NCBI RefSeq assembly: GCF_002479495.1
Contig: NZ_DLNQ01000010.1
Location: 205,458 to 269,457, forward strand
DNA length: 64,000 bases
Reading direction: 5' to 3'
DNA from: Brevundimonas sp. UBA7506
GTDB taxonomy: Bacteria; Pseudomonadota; Alphaproteobacteria; Caulobacterales; Caulobacteraceae
The notes under the pieces were generated by a model. That model was not told the DNA's origin. It made no database searches and saw only the letters and a list, made by a program, of their open reading frames with translations. The first letter of the stretch is position 1. Each line of letters begins with the position of its first letter. The translations under genes were made by a program, and so were the position numbers. Of the stretch, positions 17,457 through 25,929 are shown piece after piece.

Positions 17457-17958
17457 CGATCGCGAACGAAAGCGGGCCTTCGATCCCGTCGCGAACGCCG
17501 ACACCCGGATCTTGATCCTGGGCAGCCTGCCCGGTGAAGCCTCGCTGGCGGCGGGCCAATATTACGCCCATCCCAGGAACGCCTTCTGGCGACTGATGGG
17601 AGGCCTGCTCGATCAGCCTGACCTGCATCAGCAAGCCTACGAGGAGCGGCTGATCACGCTTCTGGCGCGCGGCGTCGGTCTTTGGGACACGGTCGCCGAG
17701 GCGGAGAGGATCGGCAGCCTCGACGCCGCCATTCGGCTGCCCCTCCATGCCGACCTTCCGGCGCTCGTCGCAGCCTTGCCGAAGCTGAAGGCCGTCGCCT
17801 TCAACGGCGGGCTGGCGGCGAAGCTGGGCCGGCGCATCCTGGGCGATCTGCACGGCGTCACCCTGATCGATCTGCCGTCGTCCAGTCCGGCGCACGCAAT
17901 ATCCTTGTCGGCAAAGGCGGAAAGCTGGGCCATACTGGGCGACTTCCTTCCCGATTAA
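17443..17958 (+). CDS. DNA-deoxyinosine glycosylase (UDG superfamily family 6-like)
   Basis: A 171-residue UDG-superfamily protein of the hypoxanthine-DNA glycosylase type. Motif 1 is ILGSLPGEASLAAGQYYAHPRNAFW and motif 2 is LPSSSPAHA. These enzymes excise deaminated adenine (hypoxanthine) from DNA. Its place directly in an operon with purB, whose product leads to AMP/IMP interconversion, is suggestive but may be coincidental. Cytoplasmic; no signal peptide. Confidence 0.85.
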   Translation: MQAADDRERKRAFDPVANADTRILILGSLPGEASLAAGQYYAHPRNAFWRLMGGLLDQPDLHQQAYEERLITLLARGVGLWDTVAEAERIGSLDAAIRLPLHADLPALVAALPKLKAVAFNGGLAAKLGRRILGDLHGVTLIDLPSSSPAHAISLSAKAESWAILGDFLPD

Positions 17959-17970
17959 GTCGACCGCCCG

Positions 17971-18810
17971 ATGATCCTGACCCTGTCCTGCCCCGACCGC
18001 CACGGCATCGTGGCGGCCGTCTCCGCCTTCCTGCTGGAGCGGGACGCCAACATCTCGGACGCCCAGCAGTTCGGCGACGCCCTGAGCGGCTACTTCTTCA
18101 TGCGGGTGGTGTTCGAGCCGGCCGAAGGAGACGCCGAGGCCGCTCTTCGAGACGGCTTCGCGCCGTTGGCCCAGCGGTTCGAGATGGACTGGACCCTGCG
18201 CGGGCCCGAGCCGCGCAAGGTGATGATCCTGACCTCGCGGTTCGATCACTGCCTGGCCGACCTGCTGTATCGCTGGCGCATCGACGAACTGCCGATGCAG
18301 GTGACGGCCGTGGTCTCCAACCATCCGCGCGACATGATCGGCCACGTCGATCTGGGCGACCTGCCCTTCCACCACCTGCCGATGAGCGGCGACAAGGCGG
18401 CGCAGGAGGCGCGCCTGCTGGCCCTGATCGAAGAAACCGGGACCGAACTGGTGGTGCTGGCGCGCTACATGCAGGTCCTGTCAGACGACCTGGCCGGGCG
18501 GCTGGCGGGGCGCTGCATCAACATCCACCATTCCTTTCTGCCGGGGTTCAAGGGGGCCAAGCCCTATCATCAGGCCCATGCGCGCGGCGTGAAGGTGATC
18601 GGCGCCACGGCCCACTATGTCACCGCCGACCTCGACGAAGGCCCCATCATCGAGCAGGACGTGGAGCGCATCAGCCACCGCGACGCCCCCGCCGATCTGA
18701 TCCGCAAGGGCCGCGACATTGAGCGCCGCGTTCTGGCCCGCGCCGTCTCCCATCACCTGCACGACCGTGTCCTGATGCACGACGGAAAGACGATCGTTTT
18801 CGCCGACTGA
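17971..18810 (+). CDS. purU: Formyltetrahydrofolate deformylase
   Basis: A 279-residue hydrolase that converts 10-formyl-THF to THF plus formate. An ACT domain occupies residues 1-80 ([19 protein letters not shown]). The catalytic GART-like domain contains the motif [20 protein letters not shown] and the Asp motif [11 protein letters not shown]. It lies 12 nt after the glycosylase gene. Formate released here can feed PurT, encoded at 35166-36359. Confidence 0.95.
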   Translation: MILTLSCPDRHGIVAAVSAFLLERDANISDAQQFGDALSGYFFMRVVFEPAEGDAEAALRDGFAPLAQRFEMDWTLRGPEPRKVMILTSRFDHCLADLLYRWRIDELPMQVTAVVSNHPRDMIGHVDLGDLPFHHLPMSGDKAAQEARLLALIEETGTELVVLARYMQVLSDDLAGRLAGRCINIHHSFLPGFKGAKPYHQAHARGVKVIGATAHYVTADLDEGPIIEQDVERISHRDAPADLIRKGRDIERRVLARAVSHHLHDRVLMHDGKTIVFAD

Positions 18811-18852
18811 GGGCGCGTGGCGATCACAGGTCGCGCCGGATAATTTGAAGAA

Positions 18853-18872
18853 GGCCGCATCCTTTTGCGGCC
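18853..18872 (+). terminator. Hairpin after purU
   Basis: GGCCGCA-TCCTTT-TGCGGCC lies 42 bp past the purU stop. The stem is perfect but no T-run follows, so termination may be weak or Rho-assisted. Confidence 0.45.
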
Positions 18873-18934
18873 CTCGACCGTAGTTCTCCCCGACGCCGCG
18901 CCCCAAACCGAGCGGACGTCGATGGAGAGACGCC

Positions 18935-19567
18935 ATGAAAATCACCCGAACCGCCACCCTCGCCACCGTATCCGTCGCCGCTCTGCTGGCGCTGGCCGCC
19001 TGCGGCAACAACGACACCAAGGTCGAGAAGGCCCCGGCCGACGCCATGCCCGCCGAGCCCGCCGCCATGACCCCCATGGCGACCGAGCCCATGGTCGGCG
19101 GCGTGGCCATGAACCCCGCCGACAACATCGTCGCCAACGCCTCCAAGGCGCCGAACCTGACCACCCTGGTCGCCGCGGTGCAGGCCGCCGGACTGGCCAC
19201 GACCCTGCAAGGGGCCGGGCCCTTCACCGTTTTCGCCCCGGACAACGCCGCTTTTGAAAAGATCCCGGCGGCCACGCGTGAAGGCCTGATGCAACCGGCC
19301 CAAAAGGCCGCCCTGACCAAGATCCTGACCTATCACGTCGTGCCCGGTCGACTGACCGCCGCCGACATCGCCGCCGAGGCCCAGAAGGGCGGCGGAACCG
19401 CCACCCTGACCACGGTCCAGGGCGAGAAGCTGACCGTCAAGGACGCCGGCGGCGGCAAGTGGACCATCACCGACGCCAAGGGCGGAACCTCGACCATCAC
19501 CCAGGCCGACGTCGGCCAGTCGAACGGCGTGGTCCACGTCATCGACACGGTGCTGATGCCGAAGTAA
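18935..19567 (+). CDS. Fasciclin-domain lipoprotein
   Basis: A 210-residue envelope lipoprotein. The signal peptide ends in the lipobox LAAC (Cys near residue 24). A Met/Pro/Ala-rich linker follows to about residue 58. One FAS1 (fasciclin) domain covers about 60-209, with H1-like GPFTVFAPDNAAFEKIP and the H2-like VVHVIDTVLMPK end, plus TYHVVPGRLTAADI. FAS1 domains mediate adhesion or protein interaction; the ligand is unknown. GGAGAGACGCC precedes the ATG. Confidence 0.9.
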   Translation: MKITRTATLATVSVAALLALAACGNNDTKVEKAPADAMPAEPAAMTPMATEPMVGGVAMNPADNIVANASKAPNLTTLVAAVQAAGLATTLQGAGPFTVFAPDNAAFEKIPAATREGLMQPAQKAALTKILTYHVVPGRLTAADIAAEAQKGGGTATLTTVQGEKLTVKDAGGGKWTITDAKGGTSTITQADVGQSNGVVHVIDTVLMPK

Positions 19568-19580
19568 CGACCTTGAATGA

Positions 19581-19616
19581 AGAAGGGCCGCTGCCGTCGC
19601 CGGCAGCGGCCCTTCT
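19581..19616. terminator. Bidirectional terminator, fasciclin gene / ATPase inhibitor
   Basis: A long perfect stem, AGAAGGGCCGCTGCCG against its complement with a TCG loop, sits between two convergent genes and can serve both strands. Confidence 0.75.
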
Positions 19617-19640
19617 GATTTCGGTCGGGGGGAGCTGAGC

Positions 19641-19964
19641 TTACTCGCCGGCGCGAATCTGTTCGCGGGCGATCGAGGCCAGTTCGTCCATCTTGGAGCG
19701 CAATTCGCCCTCGGACACCGTCAGGCCCGAAGCCTTGAAGTCGCCGGCGATCTTGCGGAAGACGTCTTCCTCGCCCGGCTGCTCGAAGTCGGCGCGAACC
19801 ACGGCGGCGGCGTATTGCTCGGCGCTGTCGGCCGACAGCTCCATCTTCTCGGCCGCCCACAGGCCCAGCATCTTGTTACGACGCGCGATGGCCTTGAACT
19901 CTTGTTCCTGATCGAGGGCGTATTTGGACTCGTAGCCCTTTTCCCGATCGTCGAAGGTCGTCAT
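19641..19964 (-). CDS. F1-ATPase inhibitor zeta subunit (DUF1476)
   Basis: A 107-residue protein of the DUF1476 family, identified in Paracoccus and relatives as the zeta subunit that inhibits ATP hydrolysis by the F1Fo-ATPase. The N-terminal inhibitory segment [23 protein letters not shown] is followed by [14 protein letters not shown] and a four-helix bundle. I chose the ATG at 19964; the 14 upstream in-frame codons do not fit the family. Cytoplasmic, acting on the F1 head. It is divergent from purC. Confidence 0.9.
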   Translation of the reverse strand: MTTFDDREKGYESKYALDQEQEFKAIARRNKMLGLWAAEKMELSADSAEQYAAAVVRADFEQPGEEDVFRKIAGDFKASGLTVSEGELRSKMDELASIAREQIRAGE

Positions 19965-20075
19965 GCGCGTAGTCACTCCAGTGGCGGACGGAATTAGGGT
20001 CCGCAACGCCGTCTATAGCCCCCTCGCGCGCGAACGCAACCGGACTCGCGGTCGCGGTACTGACGCTGGGTTACA

Positions 20076-20110
20076 GGAGGATATTTGTGTCACAGGCCCC
20101 GTTCGGCTAA
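20076..20110 (+). other. Possible 7-codon leader ORF upstream of purC
   Basis: A strong Shine-Dalgarno AGGAGGA (20075-20081) lies 6 nt before a GTG at 20087 that opens MSQAPFG and stops at TAA (20108-20110). It lies 116 nt upstream of purC. A TATATA at 20125-20130 may instead be a purC -10 element, in which case the leader would not be on the purC message. Its significance is uncertain. Confidence 0.25.
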
Positions 20111-20226
20111 AGGGCGTGCGGTCTTATATAGCCGCCGTCGATTCAGGATCGCGCCGCCCACAATCGCAGGGCCGCGCGCTTTTCGTTTTGAGGCCGTCCG
20201 TTTCCTCCCCGTCCGGGACCCGAGTG

Positions 20227-20985
20227 ATGAACACCAAGCGCAAGAAGCTCTATGAGGGCAAGGCCAAGATCCTGTACGAGGGTCCAGAGCCGGGCACGCT
20301 GATCCAGTATTTCAAGGACGACGCGACCGCCTTCAACGCGCAGAAGAAGGCGACCCTGGAAGGCAAGGGCGTCATCAACAACCGCATCAGCGAATTCATC
20401 ATGTCGCGCCTGAACTCGATCGGCGTGACCAACCACTTCATCAAGCGCCTGAACCTGCGCGAGCAGCTGATCCGCGAAGTCGAGATCATTCCGCTGGAAG
20501 TCGTCTGCCGCAACGTCGTCGCCGGTTCGCTGGCCACGCGCCTGGGTCAGGAAGAGGGCACGCCCCTGCCCCGTTCGATCATCGAATTCTACTACAAGAA
20601 GGATGAGCTGAACGACCCGATGGTGACCGAAGAGCACATCACCGCCTTCAACTGGGCCACGACCCAGGAACTCGACGACATCCTGGCGATGACGGTCCGC
20701 GTCAACGACTACCTGTGCGGCATGTTCGGCGCGGTCGGCATCACCCTGGTCGACTTCAAGATCGAGTTCGGCCGCGTGTGGGAAAACGACTTCGCCCGCG
20801 TCATCCTGGCCGACGAGATCAGCCCGGACAGCTGCCGTCTGTGGGACTCGACCACCGGCGAGAAACTGGACAAGGACCGCTTCCGTCGCGACATGGGCGA
20901 CGTGATCGAAAGCTACACCGAGGTGGCCCGCCGCCTCGGCATCATGAAGGACATGCCGACCGTGATCCAAGGAGGACTGCACTAA
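20227..20985 (+). CDS. purC: SAICAR synthetase
   Basis: A 252-residue ATP-dependent ligase joining CAIR and aspartate. The opening [26 protein letters not shown] and [17 protein letters not shown] are diagnostic, and DFKIEFGR marks the substrate/ATP site. ATG at 20227 is the homologous start; longer in-frame extension upstream crosses the promoter region. TAA overlaps the purS ATG by one base, so purC-purS are coupled. Confidence 0.97.
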   Translation: MNTKRKKLYEGKAKILYEGPEPGTLIQYFKDDATAFNAQKKATLEGKGVINNRISEFIMSRLNSIGVTNHFIKRLNLREQLIREVEIIPLEVVCRNVVAGSLATRLGQEEGTPLPRSIIEFYYKKDELNDPMVTEEHITAFNWATTQELDDILAMTVRVNDYLCGMFGAVGITLVDFKIEFGRVWENDFARVILADEISPDSCRLWDSTTGEKLDKDRFRRDMGDVIESYTEVARRLGIMKDMPTVIQGGLH

Positions 20986-21224
20986 TGGCCAAGGTGAAAG
21001 TTCACGTCTTCCTGAAGCCCGGCGTCCTGGACGTTCAGGGCAAGGCCGTTGAAGGCGCACTGCAGGGTCTGGGCTGGGCCGGCGTCGCCAACGCCCGCGT
21101 CGGCAAGATGATCGAGTTCGATCTCGACGACAGCGTTTCCGACAAGGAAGCCGAGGTGAAACGCATGTGCGACACCCTGCTGGCCAACACGGTCATCGAA
21201 AGCTACCGGATCGAAGTCGCCTGA
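20985..21224 (+). CDS. purS: FGAM synthase subunit PurS
   Basis: A 79-residue small subunit of the three-part FGAM synthase, bridging PurQ and PurL. KVHVFLKPGVLDVQGKAVEGALQGLGW and LLANTVIESYRIE are typical. AAGGAGG lies 10 nt upstream of the ATG, inside the purC tail. Unlike the usual purS-purQ adjacency, purQ starts 3.6 kb downstream after four unrelated genes. Confidence 0.96.
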   Translation: MAKVKVHVFLKPGVLDVQGKAVEGALQGLGWAGVANARVGKMIEFDLDDSVSDKEAEVKRMCDTLLANTVIESYRIEVA

Positions 21225-21246
21225 GGGCGAATAAGGTTTGACGATC

Positions 21247-21273
21247 AAGGCCGCTCGAAGGAGCGGCCTTTTT
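21247..21273 (+). terminator. Rho-independent terminator after purS
   Basis: AAGGCCGCTC-GAAG-GAGCGGCC followed by TTTTTC. It ends the purC-purS transcript and faces the convergent cfa gene. Confidence 0.88.
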
Positions 21274-21277
21274 CATA

Positions 21278-22447
21278 TCATTCGCACAGATAGTCCCGGC
21301 TCAGCGGCACGGCGGTCTGATGCTTCGCCAACTGCAGTTGGAAGACCATGTGGCCCAGTTCGCGGAAGGCGACCTCGCTGGCGGCCAGATAGAACTCCCA
21401 CATCCGGCAGAACCGCTCGTCGTACATCGTCAGCGCCTCGTCGCGCCGCGCCAGAAACCGCGTCCGCCACGCCTTCAGCGTCTCGGCGTAGTGCAGGCGC
21501 AGCACCTCCATGTCCGTGACCCACAGGCCCGCGCGCTCGATGGCCGGCAGGACCTCGGACAGGGCCGGGATATAGCCGCCGGGGAAGATGTATTTGCGGA
21601 TGAAGGGCTGGGTGCGGCTGGGCGGGGTCTTGCGGCCGATGGAATGGATCACCGCCACCCCGTCGTCCGCGAGCAGGCGCGCCACGCCGTCGAAATATTC
21701 CTGATAGTTCGGCGCCCCGACATGCTCGAACATGCCGACCGAGATGATGCGGTCAAAGGTCTGTTGCAGGTCGCGATAGTCCTGCAGCCGGAACTCGGCC
21801 CGGTCGGCCAGGCCGCGCGCCGCCGCCCGCTCGTTGGCCGTGCGGTGCTGTTCGGTCGACAAGGTGACGCCGGTGACCCGCGCGCCGCGTTCGGCCATCG
21901 ACAGGCCCAGGCCGCCCCAGCCGCAACCGATGTCCAGCGCGCTCTGCCCCGGCGTCAGCAGCAGCTTGTCGATCAGCCGCCGCTTCTTGGCGACCTGAGC
22001 CTGTTCCAGCGAGGCCTGCGGCGTCTCGAAGAAGGCGCAGGAATATTGCAGGTCCTCGTCCAGAAACAGCCGATAGAAGTCGACCGTCAGGTCATAGTGG
22101 TGGTGGACATTGCTGCGCGCGTGCAGCCGGTCATTGGCCTGTTCCGCGCCGCGCCGGATGCGTTGCAGCAGGGTCAGCTTCCCCGTGCGCCGGCGGATCG
22201 CCAGTTGCGAGGTCGTCAGTTGCAGGAAGTCGTAGATGTCGCCGCCCTCGACCCGGAAGGTTCCGTCCATGAAGGCCTCGCCCAAGGCCAATTCCGGATT
22301 GGCGGCGATGGCCAGAGCGGTTTTCGTATCCGCGATCTCGGCCGTCAGTTCAGGCGTTCCCGGCCCCGCCGTCAGCTCGCGCCCGTCCGGCAGACGCACC
22401 CGTACGGACCGCGTCAGGAAGGTCTGATCAAGAAGGGCTTGCAGCAT
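21278..22447 (-). CDS. cfa: Cyclopropane-fatty-acyl-phospholipid synthase
   Basis: A 389-residue SAM-dependent enzyme that adds a methylene bridge to unsaturated acyl chains of membrane phospholipids. SAM motif I is ALDIGCGWGGLGL. The family motif YSCAFFETPQASLEQAQ and the downstream GMFEHVGAPNYQEYF and PGGYIPALSE are present. I chose the ATG at 22447, with GGAG 7-10 nt upstream, over a TTG ten codons earlier. Convergent with purS. Confidence 0.93.
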   Translation of the reverse strand: MLQALLDQTFLTRSVRVRLPDGRELTAGPGTPELTAEIADTKTALAIAANPELALGEAFMDGTFRVEGGDIYDFLQLTTSQLAIRRRTGKLTLLQRIRRGAEQANDRLHARSNVHHHYDLTVDFYRLFLDEDLQYSCAFFETPQASLEQAQVAKKRRLIDKLLLTPGQSALDIGCGWGGLGLSMAERGARVTGVTLSTEQHRTANERAAARGLADRAEFRLQDYRDLQQTFDRIISVGMFEHVGAPNYQEYFDGVARLLADDGVAVIHSIGRKTPPSRTQPFIRKYIFPGGYIPALSEVLPAIERAGLWVTDMEVLRLHYAETLKAWRTRFLARRDEALTMYDERFCRMWEFYLAASEVAFRELGHMVFQLQLAKHQTAVPLSRDYLCE

Positions 22448-22563
22448 CCGGCGCTCCGCGCTTTGAACCTGGATCAAGCTTGGCTAGGAACAGACTGTCG
22501 CAGCGCAACGGTGTGGAAGCCCGACCGTTCCGTTGACGAACCAGATACAAGGGAGCGCCGCCG

Positions 22564-23049
22564 TTGACCTTCACCCTTACCTCCGCCGATATCCGCGACG
22601 GCGGCGTCCTGCCCGACGCCCAGGTGAAGGCCCTGGGCGACACCTCGCCCCAGTTGTCCTGGTCCGGCGCGCCGGAAGGTACGAAAAGCTTCGCCGTCAC
22701 CTGTTATGATCCCGACGCGCCGACCGGCTCGGGCTTCTGGCACTGGACCGTGGCCAACATCCCCGCCGATGTGACCGAACTGGCGGCGGGCGCAGGCGCC
22801 GTCGGCGGCGCCAACCTGCCCAGGGACGCGGTTCAGGGGCGCACCGACTATGGCGAGGCCGGTTTCGGCGGCGCCGCCCCGCCCCCAGGCCACGGCCCGC
22901 ACCGCTATATCTTCACCGTCTTCGCCGTGGACGTGGACCATCTGCCGGTGAGCGCCGACAACTCGGGCGCCGTCTTCGGCTTCAACCTGCACTTCCATAC
23001 CCTGGCCAAGGCCTCAATCACCGCCACCTACGAGAACACCGGCGAGTGA
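22564..23049 (+). CDS. YbhB/YbcL family PEBP-like protein
   Basis: A 161-residue Raf-kinase-inhibitor-like (PEBP) protein. TSPQLSWSGAPEGTKSFAVTCYDPDAPTGSGFWHWTVANIP contains the DPDAP and HW ligand-pocket residues. GPHRYIFTVFAV and FNLHFHTLAKA complete the fold. The biochemical role in bacteria is uncertain. Starts with TTG behind GGGAGCG. Its end overlaps the next gene (GTGA). Confidence 0.9.
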   Translation: MTFTLTSADIRDGGVLPDAQVKALGDTSPQLSWSGAPEGTKSFAVTCYDPDAPTGSGFWHWTVANIPADVTELAAGAGAVGGANLPRDAVQGRTDYGEAGFGGAAPPPGHGPHRYIFTVFAVDVDHLPVSADNSGAVFGFNLHFHTLAKASITATYENTGE

Positions 23050-23471
23050 CGGCAGCGGCGCTCGACCATGACCAGAGGCTGGCGGCGGTTCCCGAACTGT
23101 ACCGCCGCCTGATGGCCCAACCGCTCAAGGCCCTGACGCGAGCGCGGCTGCCGGCGTCGGGGGCGGTCTATGTCTTCTATCAGGAGGACGAGCCGATCCA
23201 TGTGGGCAGCCCGCCCCATCTGGAGGAACAGATGCTGGTGCCGTCGCTGCGCCTGGCGCTGGCCGCCCAGGTGCACAAGCCCAGCCACGGCGCCGCCCGG
23301 ATCAGCGTCAGCGAGCCCCCGCCTCGACCCGGTCGCCGCAAACCAATCAAGGCGCGCTGGCTGACTGTGCCCGAGGGTCACGACCGGTTGCTGCTGGAGC
23401 TGTACGCCGCCCAGACCCTGGGCCTGTCGGTGTCGCACCCCAAGGTCCGCGCCGAGCTGGCCGCCGCCTGA
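23046..23471 (+). CDS. Putative degenerate GIY-YIG-like protein
   Basis: A 141-residue protein that I do not recognise with confidence. The segment GAVYVFYQEDEPIHVGSPPHLEEQM resembles the start of a GIY-YIG nuclease domain (G-V-Y-V-F then I-H-V-G), but the conserved downstream Arg and Glu of an active nuclease are not obvious. A basic patch PPPRPGRRKPIKARW lies near residue 100. GTG start overlaps the PEBP stop by four nucleotides, so it is translationally coupled to it. Confidence 0.55.
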   Translation: MTAAALDHDQRLAAVPELYRRLMAQPLKALTRARLPASGAVYVFYQEDEPIHVGSPPHLEEQMLVPSLRLALAAQVHKPSHGAARISVSEPPPRPGRRKPIKARWLTVPEGHDRLLLELYAAQTLGLSVSHPKVRAELAAA

Positions 23472-23581
23472 ACCACGCCGCAAACAAAGCGTGATGACCT
23501 GATCGCCCCGCCAAGGTTGCGCCTCTGGCGGCGAACCCTATTTTGCGACGCAGCGTAAAGTTTGTTGCATTGCGATAGTTC

Positions 23582-24814
23582 ATGCCCCCCACCGACACCG
23601 CCTCCTGTATCGACGAGCACGTTTGCGCGCCGTCGCCCGCGATGGAGACGGTGGCCGAGCCCGGCAAGGTAGCGCTGGTCTTGCTCGCCCTGGCCATGGG
23701 CGGCTTCGCCATCGGGGTGACCGAGTTCGCGGCCATGAGCGTCCTGCCTGACTTCGCGGCGGGTCTGGGCGTCGATGAGCCCACCGCTGGGCACGTCATC
23801 AGCGCCTACGCCGCCGGCGTCGTGGTCGGGGCGCCCATCCTGGCCGTGCTGGGCGCGCGTCTGCCGCGCTGGCTGCTGCTGATCGGCTTCATGGCCCTGT
23901 TCGCGGTCGGCAATGCGTTGAGCGCCCTCGCCCCCAACTACGAGTGGATGCTGGCCTTCCGCTTCCTCAGCGGCATTCCCCACGGCGCCTATTTCGGCGT
24001 GGCGGCCCTGGTCGCGGCCTCGCTGGTGCCGCTGAGGCTGCGCACCCGCGCGGTGTCCACCATCCTGCTGGGGCTGACCGTGGCCACCGTCATGGGCGTG
24101 CCGGTCGCCACCGCCGTCAGCCACAGTTTCGGCTGGCGCTGGACCTTCGCCATCGTCAGTGTCCTGGCCGTCGTCACCATGGTGCTGGTCGCCCTGTTCG
24201 CCCCGCGCGATCCGGCCCACGCCGACGCCAGCCCCCTGCGCGAGCTGGGGGCCCTGAAGCGCGGGCAGGTCTGGCTGACCCTGGGTGTCGGGGCCATCGG
24301 CTTTGGCGGCATGTTCGCGGTCTACGCCTATCTGGCCTCGACCCTGACCGCCGTGACCGGCGTGGGGCCCGAGGTCCTGCCCTGGGTCTTCGCCATGTTC
24401 GGTCTGGGCATGATGAGCGGCAACCTGCTGGGGGCCTGGGCCGCCGACCGTTACGGCATGAAGGCGGCGGGCGGACTGCTGCTGTGGAGCGCGGCGGCGC
24501 TGGCCCTCTATCCCTTCGCAGCCCCCCACCTGGGGGCCATGCTGATCGTGGTCTTCCTGATCGGCGGCGGCGGCGGGCTGGGCTCCATTCTGCAGACCCG
24601 CCTGATGGACGTGGCCGGCGACGCCCAGACCCTGGCTGCCGCCCTGAACCACTCGGCCTTCAACACCGCCAACGCCATCGGCCCCCTGCTGGGCGGCATG
24701 GCCGTGGCCGCGGGCTGGGGCTGGACCTCGACCGGCTGGGTCGGCGTGGCCCTGTCGCTGGGCGGTTTCGCGGTCTGGGTCGTCGCCTGGCTGACCGGAC
24801 GCAAGGTCGCCTAA
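23582..24814 (+). CDS. MFS transporter (AraJ/YdhP-type)
   Basis: A 410-residue major facilitator with about 12 membrane helices. GVTEFAAMSVLPDFAAGLGVDEPTAGHVISAYAAGVVVGAPILAVL and RFLSGIPHGAYFGVAALVAASLV match the arabinose-efflux/chloramphenicol-resistance-like DHA1 group. The substrate is unknown. About 25 polar residues precede helix 1, so an alternative start at the ATG at 23642 is possible. It separates purS from purQ. Confidence 0.87.
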   Translation: MPPTDTASCIDEHVCAPSPAMETVAEPGKVALVLLALAMGGFAIGVTEFAAMSVLPDFAAGLGVDEPTAGHVISAYAAGVVVGAPILAVLGARLPRWLLLIGFMALFAVGNALSALAPNYEWMLAFRFLSGIPHGAYFGVAALVAASLVPLRLRTRAVSTILLGLTVATVMGVPVATAVSHSFGWRWTFAIVSVLAVVTMVLVALFAPRDPAHADASPLRELGALKRGQVWLTLGVGAIGFGGMFAVYAYLASTLTAVTGVGPEVLPWVFAMFGLGMMSGNLLGAWAADRYGMKAAGGLLLWSAAALALYPFAAPHLGAMLIVVFLIGGGGGLGSILQTRLMDVAGDAQTLAAALNHSAFNTANAIGPLLGGMAVAAGWGWTSTGWVGVALSLGGFAVWVVAWLTGRKVA

Positions 24815-24860
24815 AAGCGACGCCTGACATTCGTCGCGAAGGGTGCTAGGAGGCCCGGCC

Positions 24861-25523
24861 ATGAGCGCAGCCGTCATCGTCTTCCCGGGTTCCAACTGCG
24901 ACCGCGACTGCAAGGTCGCCGTCGAACGTTCCACTGGCGAACAGGTCCAAATGGTCTGGCACGCCGAGACCGAGCTGCCGAAAGGCCTCGATCTGATCGT
25001 CCTGCCGGGCGGCTTCTCCTACGGCGACTATCTGCGCTGCGGCGCGATGGCGGCCCAGGCCCCGATCATGCAGGCTGTCAAGAAGGCCGCCGACGACGGC
25101 GTCACCGTGGTCGGCATCTGCAACGGCTTCCAGGTCCTGTGCGAAGCCGGGATGCTGCCGGGCGCCCTACTGCGAAACGCCGGTCTGAAATATGTCTGCA
25201 AGCCGATCAGCCTGACGGTCGCCAACGGCCAGACCCGCTTCACCTCGGGCTATCAGGGCCAGCGCGAAGTCGTCATGACCCAGGGCAACGGCGACGGGAA
25301 CTACTTCGCCGACGCCGAGACCCTGGCGCGTCTCGAGGGCGAGGGCCAGGTGGTGTTCCGCTATGTCGACAACCCCAACGGCTCGGTCGCCGACATCGCC
25401 GGCATCCAGAACGAACGCGGCAATGTGCTGGGCATGATGCCCCACCCCGACCGCGCCTTTGAAGCCGAGCTGGGCTCAGCCGACGGCGCCGTCCTGTTCC
25501 AGAGCATCTACGCGGCCGCCTGA
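24861..25523 (+). CDS. purQ: FGAM synthase glutaminase subunit PurQ
   Basis: A 220-residue class I glutamine amidotransferase that supplies ammonia to PurL. Nucleophile Cys87 is in [11 protein letters not shown] and the His195 of the triad is in [20 protein letters not shown] opens the protein. I chose the ATG at 24861 with CTAGGAGG upstream rather than one six codons earlier. Confidence 0.97.
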   Translation: MSAAVIVFPGSNCDRDCKVAVERSTGEQVQMVWHAETELPKGLDLIVLPGGFSYGDYLRCGAMAAQAPIMQAVKKAADDGVTVVGICNGFQVLCEAGMLPGALLRNAGLKYVCKPISLTVANGQTRFTSGYQGQREVVMTQGNGDGNYFADAETLARLEGEGQVVFRYVDNPNGSVADIAGIQNERGNVLGMMPHPDRAFEAELGSADGAVLFQSIYAAA

Positions 25524-25528
25524 ACGGT

Positions 25529-25813
25529 CTAGGCGTCGGACTCCTTGTCCAGCTGCTCCTTGTCGTCATCCTGAAGCGGCTTCTTGCGGTCCAGCACGCT
25601 GGCGCTGCGGCCCAGTTCGTCGACCTCGATCTCGGGCTCGATCGGTTCGCCGTCTTCGTCCAGCCGGCGCTCCAGCGTGCCCGCCGCGCCCGACTCGCCG
25701 ATAGCGGCCAGTTCGCGGGCGCCGACGCCCAGTCCCTGCTCCAGGGCGCGATTGGTCTCCACCTCGTCGGTGTCGAGGGCCGGGTCCTCCGGCAGGTCGT
25801 CAGGGTCGGCCAT
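25529..25813 (-). CDS. Acidic hypothetical protein, 94 residues
   Basis: A 94-residue strongly acidic, low-complexity protein without membrane segments or signal. Asp/Glu-rich ends (PDDLPEDPALDTDEVE and QDDDKEQLDKESDA) flank a short GVGARELAAIGESGAAGTLERRLDEDGEP core. AAGGAGACC precedes the ATG at 25813. It ends 6 bp from the purQ stop (convergent). No function can be assigned. Confidence 0.65.
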   Translation of the reverse strand: MADPDDLPEDPALDTDEVETNRALEQGLGVGARELAAIGESGAAGTLERRLDEDGEPIEPEIEVDELGRSASVLDRKKPLQDDDKEQLDKESDA

Positions 25814-25929
25814 GGCGGTCTCCTTGTTGAGCCTTTCCTGAGCTAAGCGACGTTCCGCCTTCACGGTTCCGGTGAACCAATCGCGCCGCTGACGCGTACA
25901 TACGGCGAAGCTGAGCCGGAGACGCCCGC

